Positions 43,893-54,308 of a stretch of 64,000 nt of DNA are shown piece by piece (position 1 is the first letter of the stretch; each line of letters opens with the position of its first letter). Position numbers and translations under genes: made by a program. Under the pieces are notes generated by a model that was not told where the DNA came from, searched no databases, and saw only the letters and a list, made by a program, of their open reading frames with translations. Source of the stretch: Rhexocercosporidium sp. MPI-PUGE-AT-0058. Taxonomy: Eukaryota; Ascomycota; Leotiomycetes; Helotiales. The stretch spans positions 186,001-250,000 of the forward strand of contig JAGTJL010000008.1 in assembly GCA_020746875.1 (NCBI GenBank), read 5' to 3'.

Positions 43893-45038
43893 ATGTGCGA
43901 AGCGAACGGTTCCTCTATTACGAATACCGTCATAGGAGTCTGCAGAACCACACCTTCCATGCGTGTCCTACCCCAGGAATTATCAATACCAACGACAGCC
44001 ATGCAAGAGCAGCAGCCACCACCAACAATAAGAACTGGGCCTACACCTTTCAAGGCACCAAGCCGTAGGATACTTACGAAAACTCCGTGTAAGAGCTTGC
44101 ACCTGTTCTCTTTCTTGCCGGCCGAACTCCGCATCAAAATCTGGCTCGGAGCTACAGATACTACACGACTTCTACGGCTTGATCTCGCCATTGATACTCC
44201 GCCGCCATTAATACATAGTTGTTACGAATCGCGAGCATTGGTAAAATGCATGTATACCATGCATCAGGGCCGAATAAACGTTACAGGTGGAGAAGAAGAA
44301 CTGGTACCCACCGAAACGCAATCGTACATCCCCTTCCGCATCTGGGTCAACAAGCACGGCCAAGACATACTGCACCTCACTCCTCTTGCGAGGCACATCC
44401 TAGACGGTCCCGAATACTACCCCGAAACTCCATCGGTCGCAAATCGCAACTTGACGGCAGCCTATATGTTACGTCGGGTGGAGTTCACCAGCCGTAGAAC
44501 CAGCACTGCATACAAAAGACGAGACTTGGGAATCAAGAAGATCATGCTTGAGAGTGGGTATGAGCAACAAAATCGAATCGAGGAAGAGGATTGCTGGTCC
44601 TTCGCCTATGCAACACTTATGTATAGTCGAAAGATTAAGATAAACGGACTCGTACCTGAGGAGTTGATTGTTGTTTGGCGAGATAACTATCTCGACACTT
44701 CGAGGTTGAAATTGTCGAACTTAGAACAGCGCGCGAAGTGTGTGATCAGGGGGGAGGAGAAGGACTGCTGTGATAGTGGATTTTATTTCACTGGGCGAAG
44801 GGGTAGATGTGGTGTCGTTCCTAGGGTTGAGGATATGGTGTTAGGGGCTAGAGAGGAGCAGGCGGTTTTCCATGTTGCCGTGGGAATCGAAATGGCGGAG
44901 GCAGAATGGCTTCCAACTGGTGCTGAGTATCCTGTAGGGCCAGATGTTCTATTCTTCAGAGAGCGGGTGAAGACTTCAAGAAACGAGAAGAAAGAGATGA
45001 GGAGGATAGAAAAGAACGCAAGGCAGCGGGATAGATAG
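43893..45038 (+). CDS. 2EXR-domain protein, 381 aa
   Basis: Single exon. Residues about 68-100 carry the 2EXR signature, LHLFSFLPAELRIKIWLGATDTTRLLRLDLA, followed by PPPLIHSCYESRALVKCMY, the usual second conserved block of this large fungal family of unknown function. Downstream is a folded-looking region (FAYATLMYSRKIKINGLVPEELIVVW) and a basic C-terminal tail (ETSRNEKKEMRR-like). The N-terminal 60 residues are Pro/Thr-rich and may be disordered; MRVLPQELS at 43961 is an alternative start. 2EXR proteins are often expanded in accessory regions of fungal genomes, which fits the neighbourhood. Confidence 0.75.
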   Translation: MCEANGSSITNTVIGVCRTTPSMRVLPQELSIPTTAMQEQQPPPTIRTGPTPFKAPSRRILTKTPCKSLHLFSFLPAELRIKIWLGATDTTRLLRLDLAIDTPPPLIHSCYESRALVKCMYTMHQGRINVTGGEEELVPTETQSYIPFRIWVNKHGQDILHLTPLARHILDGPEYYPETPSVANRNLTAAYMLRRVEFTSRRTSTAYKRRDLGIKKIMLESGYEQQNRIEEEDCWSFAYATLMYSRKIKINGLVPEELIVVWRDNYLDTSRLKLSNLEQRAKCVIRGEEKDCCDSGFYFTGRRGRCGVVPRVEDMVLGAREEQAVFHVAVGIEMAEAEWLPTGAEYPVGPDVLFFRERVKTSRNEKKEMRRIEKNARQRDR

Positions 45039-45323
45039 CACAGAAGATGTAGCGCCACTTCTCAGGCAAACAAGTAGGGTAGTTTTTCATATTTTCCATT
45101 AATGTACAGCATTCAGATCCGAGGCTCAAACAGAGAGGACCACAAGCTATGATCCGTCTGCAGACTATGCAATTAAACTGTTATATACAGTAGCATTGTG
45201 AGAAATAGCAGACATAGCTTTCGAAGTACAGGAAGACACTCAAGGAAAGAGCTAAGCGAAGGACAAAAACACAAGATATACGCACCCATCTCTCTGAGCT
45301 TGAATTCTAAAGGTGAGCTCAGC
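45039..45323. other. Convergent intergenic region, 285 bp
   Basis: 3' flanks of the 2EXR gene and the large F-box gene; nothing else seen. Confidence 0.6.
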
Positions 45324-46703
45324 TCAACCATCCAATGTTTGAAAACTCCCAGCATGTTTACAGCGCCTGAAGACTTGTTTCATTTTGCCACCCATAAGCC
45401 CGATGCTTATTTGGACTACCGCCATACAAGTCCGAGGTTGCTTTGTTCTTATTTGTTGTGATTCTGATTTCTCTTGATATCCTGACTCAGTTGTGCCAGG
45501 TTGGGATGATTGAGGCTCATTCTGCTCCAGATTCGCATGAGATTTTATGGCTCGGGTGCTGTCGTTGTGAGTTGGTGGCGGCGATGAGTTCGGTTGGTGC
45601 TGAGGCGAAGACACGGCTTGAGTTTGGGGAGTTTGCAATCCATAATACCAGAGCAGCCCAGTCATCCAGGACCTGTCGCGCTTCTGAGCCGTCATAGCAT
45701 CCGTTTCAGGCTTCTCGATTTCACCAAACAACGGAGGCGTGATATTCCTGGTCTGTGTCTGGGCCTTTTCGCTATTCTTCTTCAACTGTAGCATTCTTTT
45801 GCTCCTCGCCCAGCCTTTCTTCATGCTTCCGCCGAGCCTGCGCCCTAGTCCCCTCCTCTGCCGATCATCGCTGTAGTTTTGCCGCTGAGAAGTAGACTCA
45901 CTCTCGAACCCTCTTTCTACATCCTCTAAGAAGCGCCGTACCGAGTAGTTCCCTACGATGAAGCTGAATCTCCGTTCTTCCTCTTCCCGCCTGGCATCAC
46001 CGGCGTCCTTGCATTCGGCCTCTAGCATAGCATGCCTCGTCTCAATCTCCCACTCGTACCTCTCCAAGAAGACCAAGAACATTGGACCAGGCATGGAGAG
46101 CTTCCATGGAGTATCGAATAAGTGCTGAGCTTTGCATGTCCTCGACGTCTGAGAGGCTCGAGTTGGCGGAGTGGGGAAGCAAGGAAGGTTGAGACAACCT
46201 TGAGTACTGGAGTCTGAAGCCAGGGAGATGTCGGAAGAGGACGCTGTCGTGGACCGTGAGGATTCCAAGAATGCTCGACAGTCAGCACAGCCACACCCGG
46301 CTTTGCGCACCTGCTCCCTAGTGATTCGTTTCTCTGTCCCCAATACAGCTTCGTGAGTTGGCAAGAACCAGCCGTCTCGATATGTAGCGGAGAGTATAGA
46401 AGCGGCATATGAGTACCGTGCAGTGATGAATGCGTTGCAGATTGTTGCTGCGTGCGTATTCAGGAGGAATGTTTGGAGGTAAATATTCGTTTGAGAAAGG
46501 GGAAGCAGGGAGCTTGAGCTGGGTAGATGAGAGATTATGGCGAGGAGAAGCTCGGGCGGTAGTGTGGTGAGGTGATCTTTTTCTGGGTTGAATGAGGGAG
46601 ATATGGCTTTGAATGTTGGAGGTGGAGAGGTGCGGGATGTGCTGGTTGGAGATGGTGAGATGGAGTAGGAGGAAGACGACGAATTGGGTGTCGTGGAAGC
46701 CAT
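45324..46703 (-). CDS. F-box protein of the local family, long form, 459 aa
   Basis: Single exon. A Ser/Thr/Pro-rich leader precedes the F-box at residues about 43-92: LTTLPPELLLAIISHLPSSSSLLPLSQTNIYLQTFLLNTHAATICNAFITARYSYA. Then follow DGWFLPTHEAVLGTEKRITREQV, a CGCADC Cys pair, KLSMPGPMFLVFLERYEWEIETRHAML and, near residue 355, MTGLLWYYGLQ. The order matches the shorter paralogues. This copy adds a basic insert (RRGLGRRLGGSMKKGWARSKRMLQL) and a Gln/Ser/Pro-rich C-terminal extension of about 100 residues. Probable SCF adaptor with long disordered ends. The family F-box is best preserved here. Confidence 0.75.
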   Translation of the reverse strand: MASTTPNSSSSSYSISPSPTSTSRTSPPPTFKAISPSFNPEKDHLTTLPPELLLAIISHLPSSSSLLPLSQTNIYLQTFLLNTHAATICNAFITARYSYAASILSATYRDGWFLPTHEAVLGTEKRITREQVRKAGCGCADCRAFLESSRSTTASSSDISLASDSSTQGCLNLPCFPTPPTRASQTSRTCKAQHLFDTPWKLSMPGPMFLVFLERYEWEIETRHAMLEAECKDAGDARREEEERRFSFIVGNYSVRRFLEDVERGFESESTSQRQNYSDDRQRRGLGRRLGGSMKKGWARSKRMLQLKKNSEKAQTQTRNITPPLFGEIEKPETDAMTAQKRDRSWMTGLLWYYGLQTPQTQAVSSPQHQPNSSPPPTHNDSTRAIKSHANLEQNEPQSSQPGTTESGYQEKSESQQIRTKQPRTCMAVVQISIGLMGGKMKQVFRRCKHAGSFQTLDG

Positions 46704-47592
46704 GATCTATTTCGCATTAGTAAATCAAGTCACACTGCAGATACAAAGTACATACGATCGATTGAAGGCGGCCCTTCACTGATATTCGCAAGGTATTAGA
46801 AGAGAGGTGGACAGCACGTGACCCGAGTGAGAGGGCGAATCAAGTCAATAACCAGATAAGGTATGAGTGATTTCTGTATAGGGTATGAGGCTCTAGATGT
46901 TCTCGTAGTGGTGTATACGACCTGACAACGGAATAGCAAAGAGTTTTCAACAGTGCATAGCCGGAAGATGGTAGAAATCGAGACGACTGGGAATTCAAGA
47001 AGAAAGCAAGCGAACTCGCGCAGAAAGCCAACTTATACGGCTAACCACACTATGCGTGATCTAAGATTCAACAAAAACATCGCGTCGATGACTCTTCGTG
47101 CGTGTAAACAAAGCCTACACGTGATGGGCGGTGGTTGAGGTGGCCTCGCTTGGTGTTTCATCGCGAAAAGGGGCTGGGATGTGATTGGCAAGCGAGGAAT
47201 GCAGGGTTTTGAGTGGTGGAGAACGAAGGAGAGGTTGGTTTTAGATTTTGAGGAGAGACGCGACATGGAGGTGACGCGCTTTTGAGAGCCGAGGCGCGTC
47301 AATGGAGTTGTTTGTTTTGTCTACGGAGATGTGGTGGACGTGGTGGTGTTGTGAGTGAGTTGGTGGCGGAGGCTGCAAATGAAGGAGGTTGGGACTGGGA
47401 TATTTGGCTCGCCACAGCAGATTGGATCAGGATTAGTCATCAGATACCCTCCAACGCACGTTCTTCACCAACTACTGTACTGTATCTCATCATACGATAC
47501 GAAGCATCTGTCTAATCGAGAAGAGTGCGATATTGACGTAAGTCAGAACCCGAATAGCTCCCAACAACCGCTAGTAAGACTTTCCTTAAGTC
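46704..47592. other. Intergenic, 889 bp
   Basis: Promoter side of the long F-box gene and 3' flank of the DUF4419 gene. Small frames only, none recognised. Confidence 0.55.
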
Positions 47593-49127
47593 TCAATCCT
47601 CCATAGCCATCGACGTCCATATCTCAAATCTCGAATTTCTCTCTTCACAACGCTGCTCCTTGGTACCATCCAACTTGATATCCCCAGTCGAAGACTTTTC
47701 CTCGACGCCGGTCATAACTTTGTTTTCGACAGACCTTGGATCCACAATGTCCTCTTTCAAATAGGCCCACCAACCCAGAACAGGACGGGCTGTGTCAAGC
47801 TGCTGCTCATGATCGCCGCTAGCTGTGAATTCGATGCCTACACTGCTAGCAAACATGCTCGTCAGGTATATCCCATTGCCGTGAGCGGTATCGTTGAATC
47901 GAACATCTACCTGTGGGGAAGGCATTGAAGTCAGTTGTCGCCTTCAAAACGCACAGGAAAGTAAGGAAAAGGGGGTTTGAGAATACAGAAAAACCGACCT
48001 TGACCCAGCCATGACTGAGCATGTCAGTCTTGACGCGATGGAAAACTACTTCATCCAGTGTTAAACGTTCGCTGGAGGCATTAATCTCGACTTCACGGTA
48101 TAGACAGGAACCTGATGCATTCCAGAAGGAGAAGGCTGTGATCCAGCCCGAGTACCAATCTGGCCGACCAGAGCCACCATGGTGATGATGTGCAATGCGA
48201 CTCCAGAAGTCTTTCGTTTCGGAGGAAATGGGGTCCGTAAAAGTTGCGATGAAGCCTCGAATAACTGGGACAATGAGTTTGTACCTATTAATTGGGGGTC
48301 AGTATGGCCATCCTTAGATGCAGAGTGACACACTAGAGGAAATTCAGATCCAAGTGAAATTTCGAGAGGAACATGGCTTACCATTGTGTTGGTTCATCTC
48401 CCAGTGTCATAATTTTCTCGAGTTTGTCAAGAATCATTTGCCAATTTTTCTTCTCGCCTAGCAAAGTGACAGAGACCACAGCCAGTCCTCCCCCCGAAGT
48501 CAAAATACCCCGACATGGCACCCATTAACGCTGCACTGGCTACCACACGATCATTCTCCGTCGTTGTGGAAATTTTAGGCATAGCCCAGTCCTTCAAGTC
48601 AGGGTCTGTGATCTGACTCTGCATGCAATCTGCCATATCTTGGACGAACTCGGAGAAGCCCAAGCTGCTGGTAGAGCCTTTGATATGGATCTCGAGAGAC
48701 ATCTTCCCAGAATGCGTGACGAATTTGGAACGCAGCTCATCGGCATGAGCCAGAATACTGTCACATGTTAGACCACAACATGCTGGATTTTTGATGAAGT
48801 CTGAAAAGGAAACTCACTACATATTGAGCTGTGTGAGGATTGCGATCCAGATATCATCAGGACGGATGACTAGGTGTAAGTGTTCAAAGTACGCCTTGAT
48901 GGCAGATTGAATGAAACCATGCGGAGCACTGTAGATAGTCCGTCCACTAATAGATGAGAAGCCTTTAGTGAAGGATGATTGGAGGTATTTCTTGACTTGT
49001 GGTCCTGATCCCATGATCAGATCTATCATATGTTGATTAGTAGCCTAGTGGCATCTGAATACTGGTTGTCGCAAGAGTGACTGACTGCATGAGTACTGTA
49101 CTTGAACAACTCTTCGGGACTTGAGAC
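47593..49127 (-). pseudogene. DUF4419-domain protein gene with two +1 frameshifts, 5' end unresolved
   Basis: Visible exons: 49127-49097 (SSPEELFKY), 49022-48818, 48757-48382, 48285-47999 and 47910-47593. The DUF4419 marks are clear: HLHLVIRPDDIWIAILTQLNMY, LAHADELRSKFVTHSGK, VTLLGEKKNWQMILDKLEKIMTLGDEPTQWY, SSETKDFWSRIAHHHHGGSGRPDWYSGWITAFSFW. The reading frame breaks twice. The first break is in a run of six G on the coding strand (48492-48497), the second in a run of five T (48239-48243); at each, one base too many disrupts an otherwise good frame, and the splice phases agree with a one-base excess in both exons. Either the gene is decaying or the assembly miscounts homopolymers. The function of DUF4419 proteins is unknown. 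No start codon could be fixed. Confidence 0.75.
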
Positions 49128-50181
49128 CTGGCGGGGTGGGTAAAGCCAGGGATGGGGTTAACTCAAGAACCACATCAGCAAAAGTTTCCCTCCCCCTCGG
49201 GAATAGTTAGTGCGATCGGATCAGATGGTTATTTGGTGTGGGGTTTTGTGCCTATATGATGGAAAGATGTCTAGTCCTCTACGTTTCAGAGGTGAATTTC
49301 AGACCGACCTTGTATTTCCTGTTCCGAGATGGGTCGTCGGACAGAACGTTGGAGGCGAAGCCGCCTGGATAAGTTGTGACGGGCATCTTGCTGTGTTATC
49401 TGCTCTCTATCCTTCCCATTTGCTACATGGGAGTGTTCGGGTTTGGAATAGCGATGCTGAAATCATTCGCCTTGTGATAGATATTTGAAGTGAGGTAAGT
49501 CTTTAGAACGAGATGATAAATTTTAGGACACTCGCCCATCTAAGAATGGAAAGCGCGATACACTAGCTCCTCATCGTGTTAGGGTGACCAGACTTTAGCG
49601 AGTTGAGACCTTGTAATCGCGCGGCAAGACCTGATCCGTCATATTTGTACTACAAGAAATCTAGGGCTCCATTAGAAAGAGCCACGTAGGATGACTCTTA
49701 AAGGTTTCCGCGGAACAGGAAAGATGGTATCTGAATCCAACGCGGAATAAAACACTACCTGCGAGAACCTGGGGTAGCTGTCAACTGTAGCCAGGCGCAA
49801 TCCGACGCTATTAACATCGTAGTAGCGGGTGCAGGAATAGAGTGGGAGTTGGGTGGGTGGGGGGGGGTTGGCGGGGTGCTTGAGAAAAGTGACCTTATAT
49901 CCGAAATTCACCTTCCTTCTATAGGATCAGAGCCTACATTTTAAGTCAAGTTGGCGGAGCACATTCTGGCTAGGATCTGTGGATAGGAATTATACTATGC
50001 AGCAGAAGGGTCAGAAGGCCCTGAATTGAGGGAAAGATAATAATATACTTTCTGCCACAACCAAAGGCGGGGTAGCATTGTTGTGCGTCATTGAGACTTG
50101 GGGTTTGAAGTGCATCATTTCTGCTAGAGGCAATTTCAGCATGTGAAGTTAGAGGTACAAGTGCTCGTTTGAAGCTATCCA
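49128..50181. other. Intergenic, about 1.05 kb
   Basis: Should contain the first exon or promoter of the DUF4419 gene. A 92-codon plus-strand frame at 49210-49488 is unrecognised. A G-rich run occurs at about 49853-49867. Confidence 0.5.
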
Positions 50182-51708
50182 CTATTCATCCTGTCCCGAA
50201 AGCGGTTCGTTCGAGAGTGATATCAACCTTGCAGAAAGATCCGGTACTGTCTCGAACTTCTTGTCAAACGGCCACATGGGTCGACGAATGCGATGATGTC
50301 CCAGTCTCTCAATATCTTGATCGACACCACCAGGCGTAAGACCAAGCATCCAATCTGCTGCCATATTGTAAAGCTCCGGCTCCAGGTATCCAATCTTGAC
50401 GATGACGATATCTGCTGACCGAGGCTTGAGGTTGAGTTCCGTGAAGTCGCTCTCGTGATGATACGGTTTCCGTAGCTTTGTAAGAATCGCAAAGACGCTG
50501 CCGACTTGGATTACCACTTCGACTACAGCATCTTTATCTCCATATTTGATCGAGTGGACCCGCCCTGTCATGGTCACCGGGCCAGCATGAAGGTTGTCGA
50601 TCTCTGCACCTGCAGTGACGGTGACTGTTGCTCCTATGCCAGCTTTTACTGCTGTTCGAATGGCTTCTGGACCGGGAACACTCGCATATATGACGGTTGG
50701 ACCGGCATCATTTTGAAATTCTGGACGAGCCAAAAGCTTGGTGAGACCCCACGAGACATCTCCAGACCCGCCCGCGGTTGGATTATCTCCCGAATCTGAT
50801 ATGAAATAGGGATGTTTGGCTCCCGGTTGCAACGCAGCATCCAGACACTCTTTGAATGATCCAGTTGGAGCGACAAATTTGAAGTCTTCATGTGAAGCCC
50901 AAAATATCATCGCCAATTTTTCAGCTCCTTCGGAGACGGCCTTTTTGTCCCATCCTGTGGCTACTACCACAGCTCGGTTCCGAGGCTCGTCCGCCCAAGC
51001 ATAGCCAACCCATATCGCTGCATCAACAACTCCAGCCATTGCTTCTATCCCAGGTACGGCTTCGTAGATGTGCTTCGCAGGTTCCATTCGAGTTGATGTT
51101 TGCTCACCAGGGAGTAAGATAGGAATTGGTACCCACGCCTTGTACGGCCTCGCAGGTCCATCCTTCCGAAGTAAGAGGTCAACCAGATTTCGACAGGCGC
51201 GTTCTCTCGTCTCCACAACATCGACGTGAGGAGCAGTCCGATAACACGTGATTATATCTGTCTGATGAGCCAGCTTGCGACTAACATTCCCATGCAAATC
51301 CATGGAAGCAGAGACCAACACATGCGGTCCAATGACCTTCCTGATTCTTTTCAATAAATCTGCTTCGATGTCATCAATACCCTCCACACACATAGCGCCA
51401 TGGATATCAAACCACAATCCATCCAAGTGCATGGCGTCCACAATCCGGGTGAGCCGAGCCACAATATCCCCCGCCAGCTCCTCATACGCTGCCCTCGTTA
51501 CCACACCGCCGGGTAGTGCATGGCCTATCAACGCACCGTGCCATTCCGCTGCATCGCCAAGTGTTGTTCCTGGGCGGATAAAGGTGTGTTTATCGAAGAT
51601 CTCGTCGCCGCGTTTGGGATGGAATGCTGGAGCCAGAGTTCGGGATGGTGTGAAGGTTGATGTCTCACAGGCAAGTCCCGCGACAGCGATGACTGGTTTT
51701 CGAGTCAT
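50182..51708 (-). CDS. M81-family metallopeptidase, microcystinase C (MlrC)-like, 508 aa
   Basis: Member of the MlrC-like family, named for the bacterial zinc enzyme that cleaves the tetrapeptide from microcystin breakdown. Landmarks: start IAVAGLACETSTFTP, WFDIHGAM and ASMDLHGNVS (Asp/His metal ligands), CYRTAPHVDVVETRERA, the mid-protein FISDSGDNPTAGGSGD, then the C-terminal MlrC_C half with VQVGSVFAILTKLRKPYHHESDF. All expected metal-site motifs are kept, so it is likely active; the natural fungal substrate is unknown and is probably not microcystin. Single exon. The Met at 51708 begins the family-like sequence; a 24-residue longer start at 51780 is possible. It is separated by 0.5 kb from a dead sugar-transporter gene on the other strand. 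Confidence 0.9.
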   Translation of the reverse strand: MTRKPVIAVAGLACETSTFTPSRTLAPAFHPKRGDEIFDKHTFIRPGTTLGDAAEWHGALIGHALPGGVVTRAAYEELAGDIVARLTRIVDAMHLDGLWFDIHGAMCVEGIDDIEADLLKRIRKVIGPHVLVSASMDLHGNVSRKLAHQTDIITCYRTAPHVDVVETRERACRNLVDLLLRKDGPARPYKAWVPIPILLPGEQTSTRMEPAKHIYEAVPGIEAMAGVVDAAIWVGYAWADEPRNRAVVVATGWDKKAVSEGAEKLAMIFWASHEDFKFVAPTGSFKECLDAALQPGAKHPYFISDSGDNPTAGGSGDVSWGLTKLLARPEFQNDAGPTVIYASVPGPEAIRTAVKAGIGATVTVTAGAEIDNLHAGPVTMTGRVHSIKYGDKDAVVEVVIQVGSVFAILTKLRKPYHHESDFTELNLKPRSADIVIVKIGYLEPELYNMAADWMLGLTPGGVDQDIERLGHHRIRRPMWPFDKKFETVPDLSARLISLSNEPLSGQDE

Positions 51709-52269
51709 TTTGAATGTCAATGTAAGGATCTTGAATTCAATGGACGGAATTTTTCGTGGAGGAAGTTGGACACATTCCACCCTTCATCTGTAGGAGGAGG
51801 ATTGATGGTTGAACGAAGCTTTTGGCTTGCGGGGAAGTGGCTTTCGCTTCCAGTATTACCCCAATCTTTACCCCACTCTTGGGAATTAATCGATGTTGGA
51901 TATTTTTCTCGATTCCTCGGTCAACTTTTGCCGTTTGGTGAGTTAAGACAAGAAAAATCTCTCTAGAACTTTCACCAGAGAAAACATAACACAGAGTTAA
52001 TACAGGGTCTTCTACTGATCTGAGATGCACTAGTAAACATGTCTGTTCTGGTGATCACTGCAGGACGAAAGTTTGACAAAGTCAATGCTGATCGCGGGAC
52101 TATCTATCTGGTGCAACGTTTGATAGATTAGTTGTCCGGCTACTTTGAGGCCCCTAACAAGTGTTATCAGTAAATCCAGACACGCAGAGTAGAAATGATA
52201 GCTGTATCTATAACCTCTTAGCATGCCCCTTCAGCCCGAAAACTTCCCCTTCAAACTTCCCTTCAAAAT
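51709..52269. other. Divergent intergenic region, 561 bp
   Basis: Promoter side of the MlrC-like gene and of the decayed transporter. No gene supported. Confidence 0.55.
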
Positions 52270-53345
52270 TTGAAAAATATGCTTCAATATATCCAACAGG
52301 TACTTGGATGCCAGCATGGGTCTCAGAATCCACTCTTGTGCTATCATTCCTCCTCATGATCTGCTCTACGGTCCAATCTTGCACTGAAGGGTATGATGGC
52401 TCCATGCTTAACGGCTTCAACATTCGTACACAGACTATTTCAAGCTCAACCTGGCAACCACAGGTCTAAATACAGCTTCGGCGTTCATTGGTGGCTTCTT
52501 TGGCCTAATATTTGCAGGTGTATTTTCCAACCGACTTGGTCGTCATCCGGCCACCTTTTGGGCTCGGCTCTGACTTTGGTCGGTGTTCTGCTTCAAACAA
52601 CAGGACAACATTTCGCGATGTTTGTCGTCGCTAGAATTGTTTTGGGTTTCGGGTCCGCCGCCTCGGGAATTGCGGGCGGTGTTATCTCTCGGAGACGCTC
52701 TCGAGTCGATGGCGGGCATGGGGTGTGGGACTGCTGAAAGACTTCTACTAGTAAGCATTTGATCTTTCTGTGGAATACAAGAGGCGTGGGCTGAGTACAT
52801 TTCAAGTGTTGGTGCATTGATCGCAGCCGGCATTACACTCGGTACAGGGAAGTGAGGGTTAACTTGGGCATGGAGACGCCCCTCATGCCTCAAGGCATCT
52901 TTTCGTTGCTTTACATCCTCGTACTGCCTCGTGAGTCTTCGCGAACATTTGAGGAAATTGTTAATTGCTATTCTAGCCCCGAATCACCTCGCTGGTTCAT
53001 CCATCAAGACCTCTACCAAGAAGCGCGTTTCTAACCAGACTTGTATTTGTCTTCATCATACTATTTGGACTTGACAATATTGGTGAAAGACGTGTATAGT
53101 CAACAGATCATAGGACACCATCATCGTAATTCTGATCGTAAGTCTCCCAATTCCACAACGTCGTGGTTGCTAGAGACTTGAAGCTGACATGCCAAGGCTA
53201 CCTACTGGGTCGAGACGAAAGGCAAGATACTTGAAGAGATCGACGCCATTTTCGAAGAAGAAAAGCACTGCAACGTGCTAGATGTCGAGATGGTACGGTA
53301 AGGTAAGGTGGACATTGATATCGGAGTCATCAAGCAGGAGCTTTC
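52270..53345 (+). pseudogene. Decayed MFS sugar transporter (lactose-permease/hexose type)
   Basis: Fragments in several frames spell an MFS sugar porter in the right order: STLVLSFLLMICSTVQSCTEGYDGSMLNGFNI, then in another frame TDYFKLNLATTGLNTASAFIGGFFGLIFAGVFSNRLGRHPATFW, LTLVGVLLQTTGQHFAMFVVARIVLGFGSAASG, next the loop APNHLAGSS/SPRWFIHQDLYQEARF, and finally the end ATYWVETKGKILEEIDAIFEEEKHCNVLDVEMVR. The middle six membrane segments are mostly missing and the frame shifts at least three times, so no full transporter can be made. The VETKGK motif is the typical end of transmembrane helix 12. Confidence 0.8.
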
Positions 53346-54308
53346 TGCTGAGGTGGAGGCCACCAAGATGAAGGAAAGTTGAAATCAGACCAGCTCTGGA
53401 GGATTACGCTGTTCTCACGGCAGGAGATGACGAGATGAGTGCATGTTGCACTCGATGAGCCCTGACATTCAGAAGTCTACATTGCTCTGTCAATATTCTC
53501 GTCCCGCGGCTTTCCCCTTGATTTTCGTTCCTTAGTAGATTTATGTTTGCCTTGACGATGAAATCTCATCGCGCGCCATTCTTGACATCCATCGATCTCA
53601 AAACTATTCACTATTCCTATTCCCGCTTGAAAAGTCTGCACCTCTTGTACCGCCAAATCTCCAAAAGACAAGCACTAGCCAAGATGGAAGAAAAATCTGC
53701 AAAAATCTGAGAGTAGCGATACTCGTCACTCGCTTCTCGCCGTCAAGGTTTCTGGGCAATGACTTTGGCAACTTTGACGCTGCAGCAGCAAGATCATTCC
53801 TCAGCTCTCGATGTAGATGTCTGACGTACATAGAGATGGAAGGAGGATTTTCAAACACACAATTGTCAATAGTAACGGTACTTGGAGCAGTTCAGCCACT
53901 TCAGCAGCGATCGGCGAGACAGTCTAGAAATAGTTAACATGTGAGCTATGAGATTCGCGGAGCTTGAATCACCATCCAAAGGACACCAACAACAGCACCA
54001 CAGACAACAGCAAAGAAAATCGTATAGCCGTCAGTCGTAGCCGGGATTCAAATCGCGGAGTAAGTAACCCCACAAAAACATAATAACACAACCGCGACTT
54101 CAAATTTGCCCAACTTATCACTCACAAATCAAGCCATTGGTCTCACAATCGCCGTTCTGAGATCGCGGTCCCCGAGGATCTACAAAACTGGAAGGCTCCA
54201 AAATCCCAGGGATCACAGCAGACGGGAATGTTCCGAAAAGAATTAAATTACAATGTTGGTTGTGGTTATGGTTGGTGATACGAGGAAAAAAAGATCGATG
54301 AGCAATCC
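53346..54308. other. Intergenic, 963 bp
   Basis: Small minus-strand frames at 53477-53858 show no recognisable protein. The right end is the 3' flank of the MFS gene. Confidence 0.55.
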
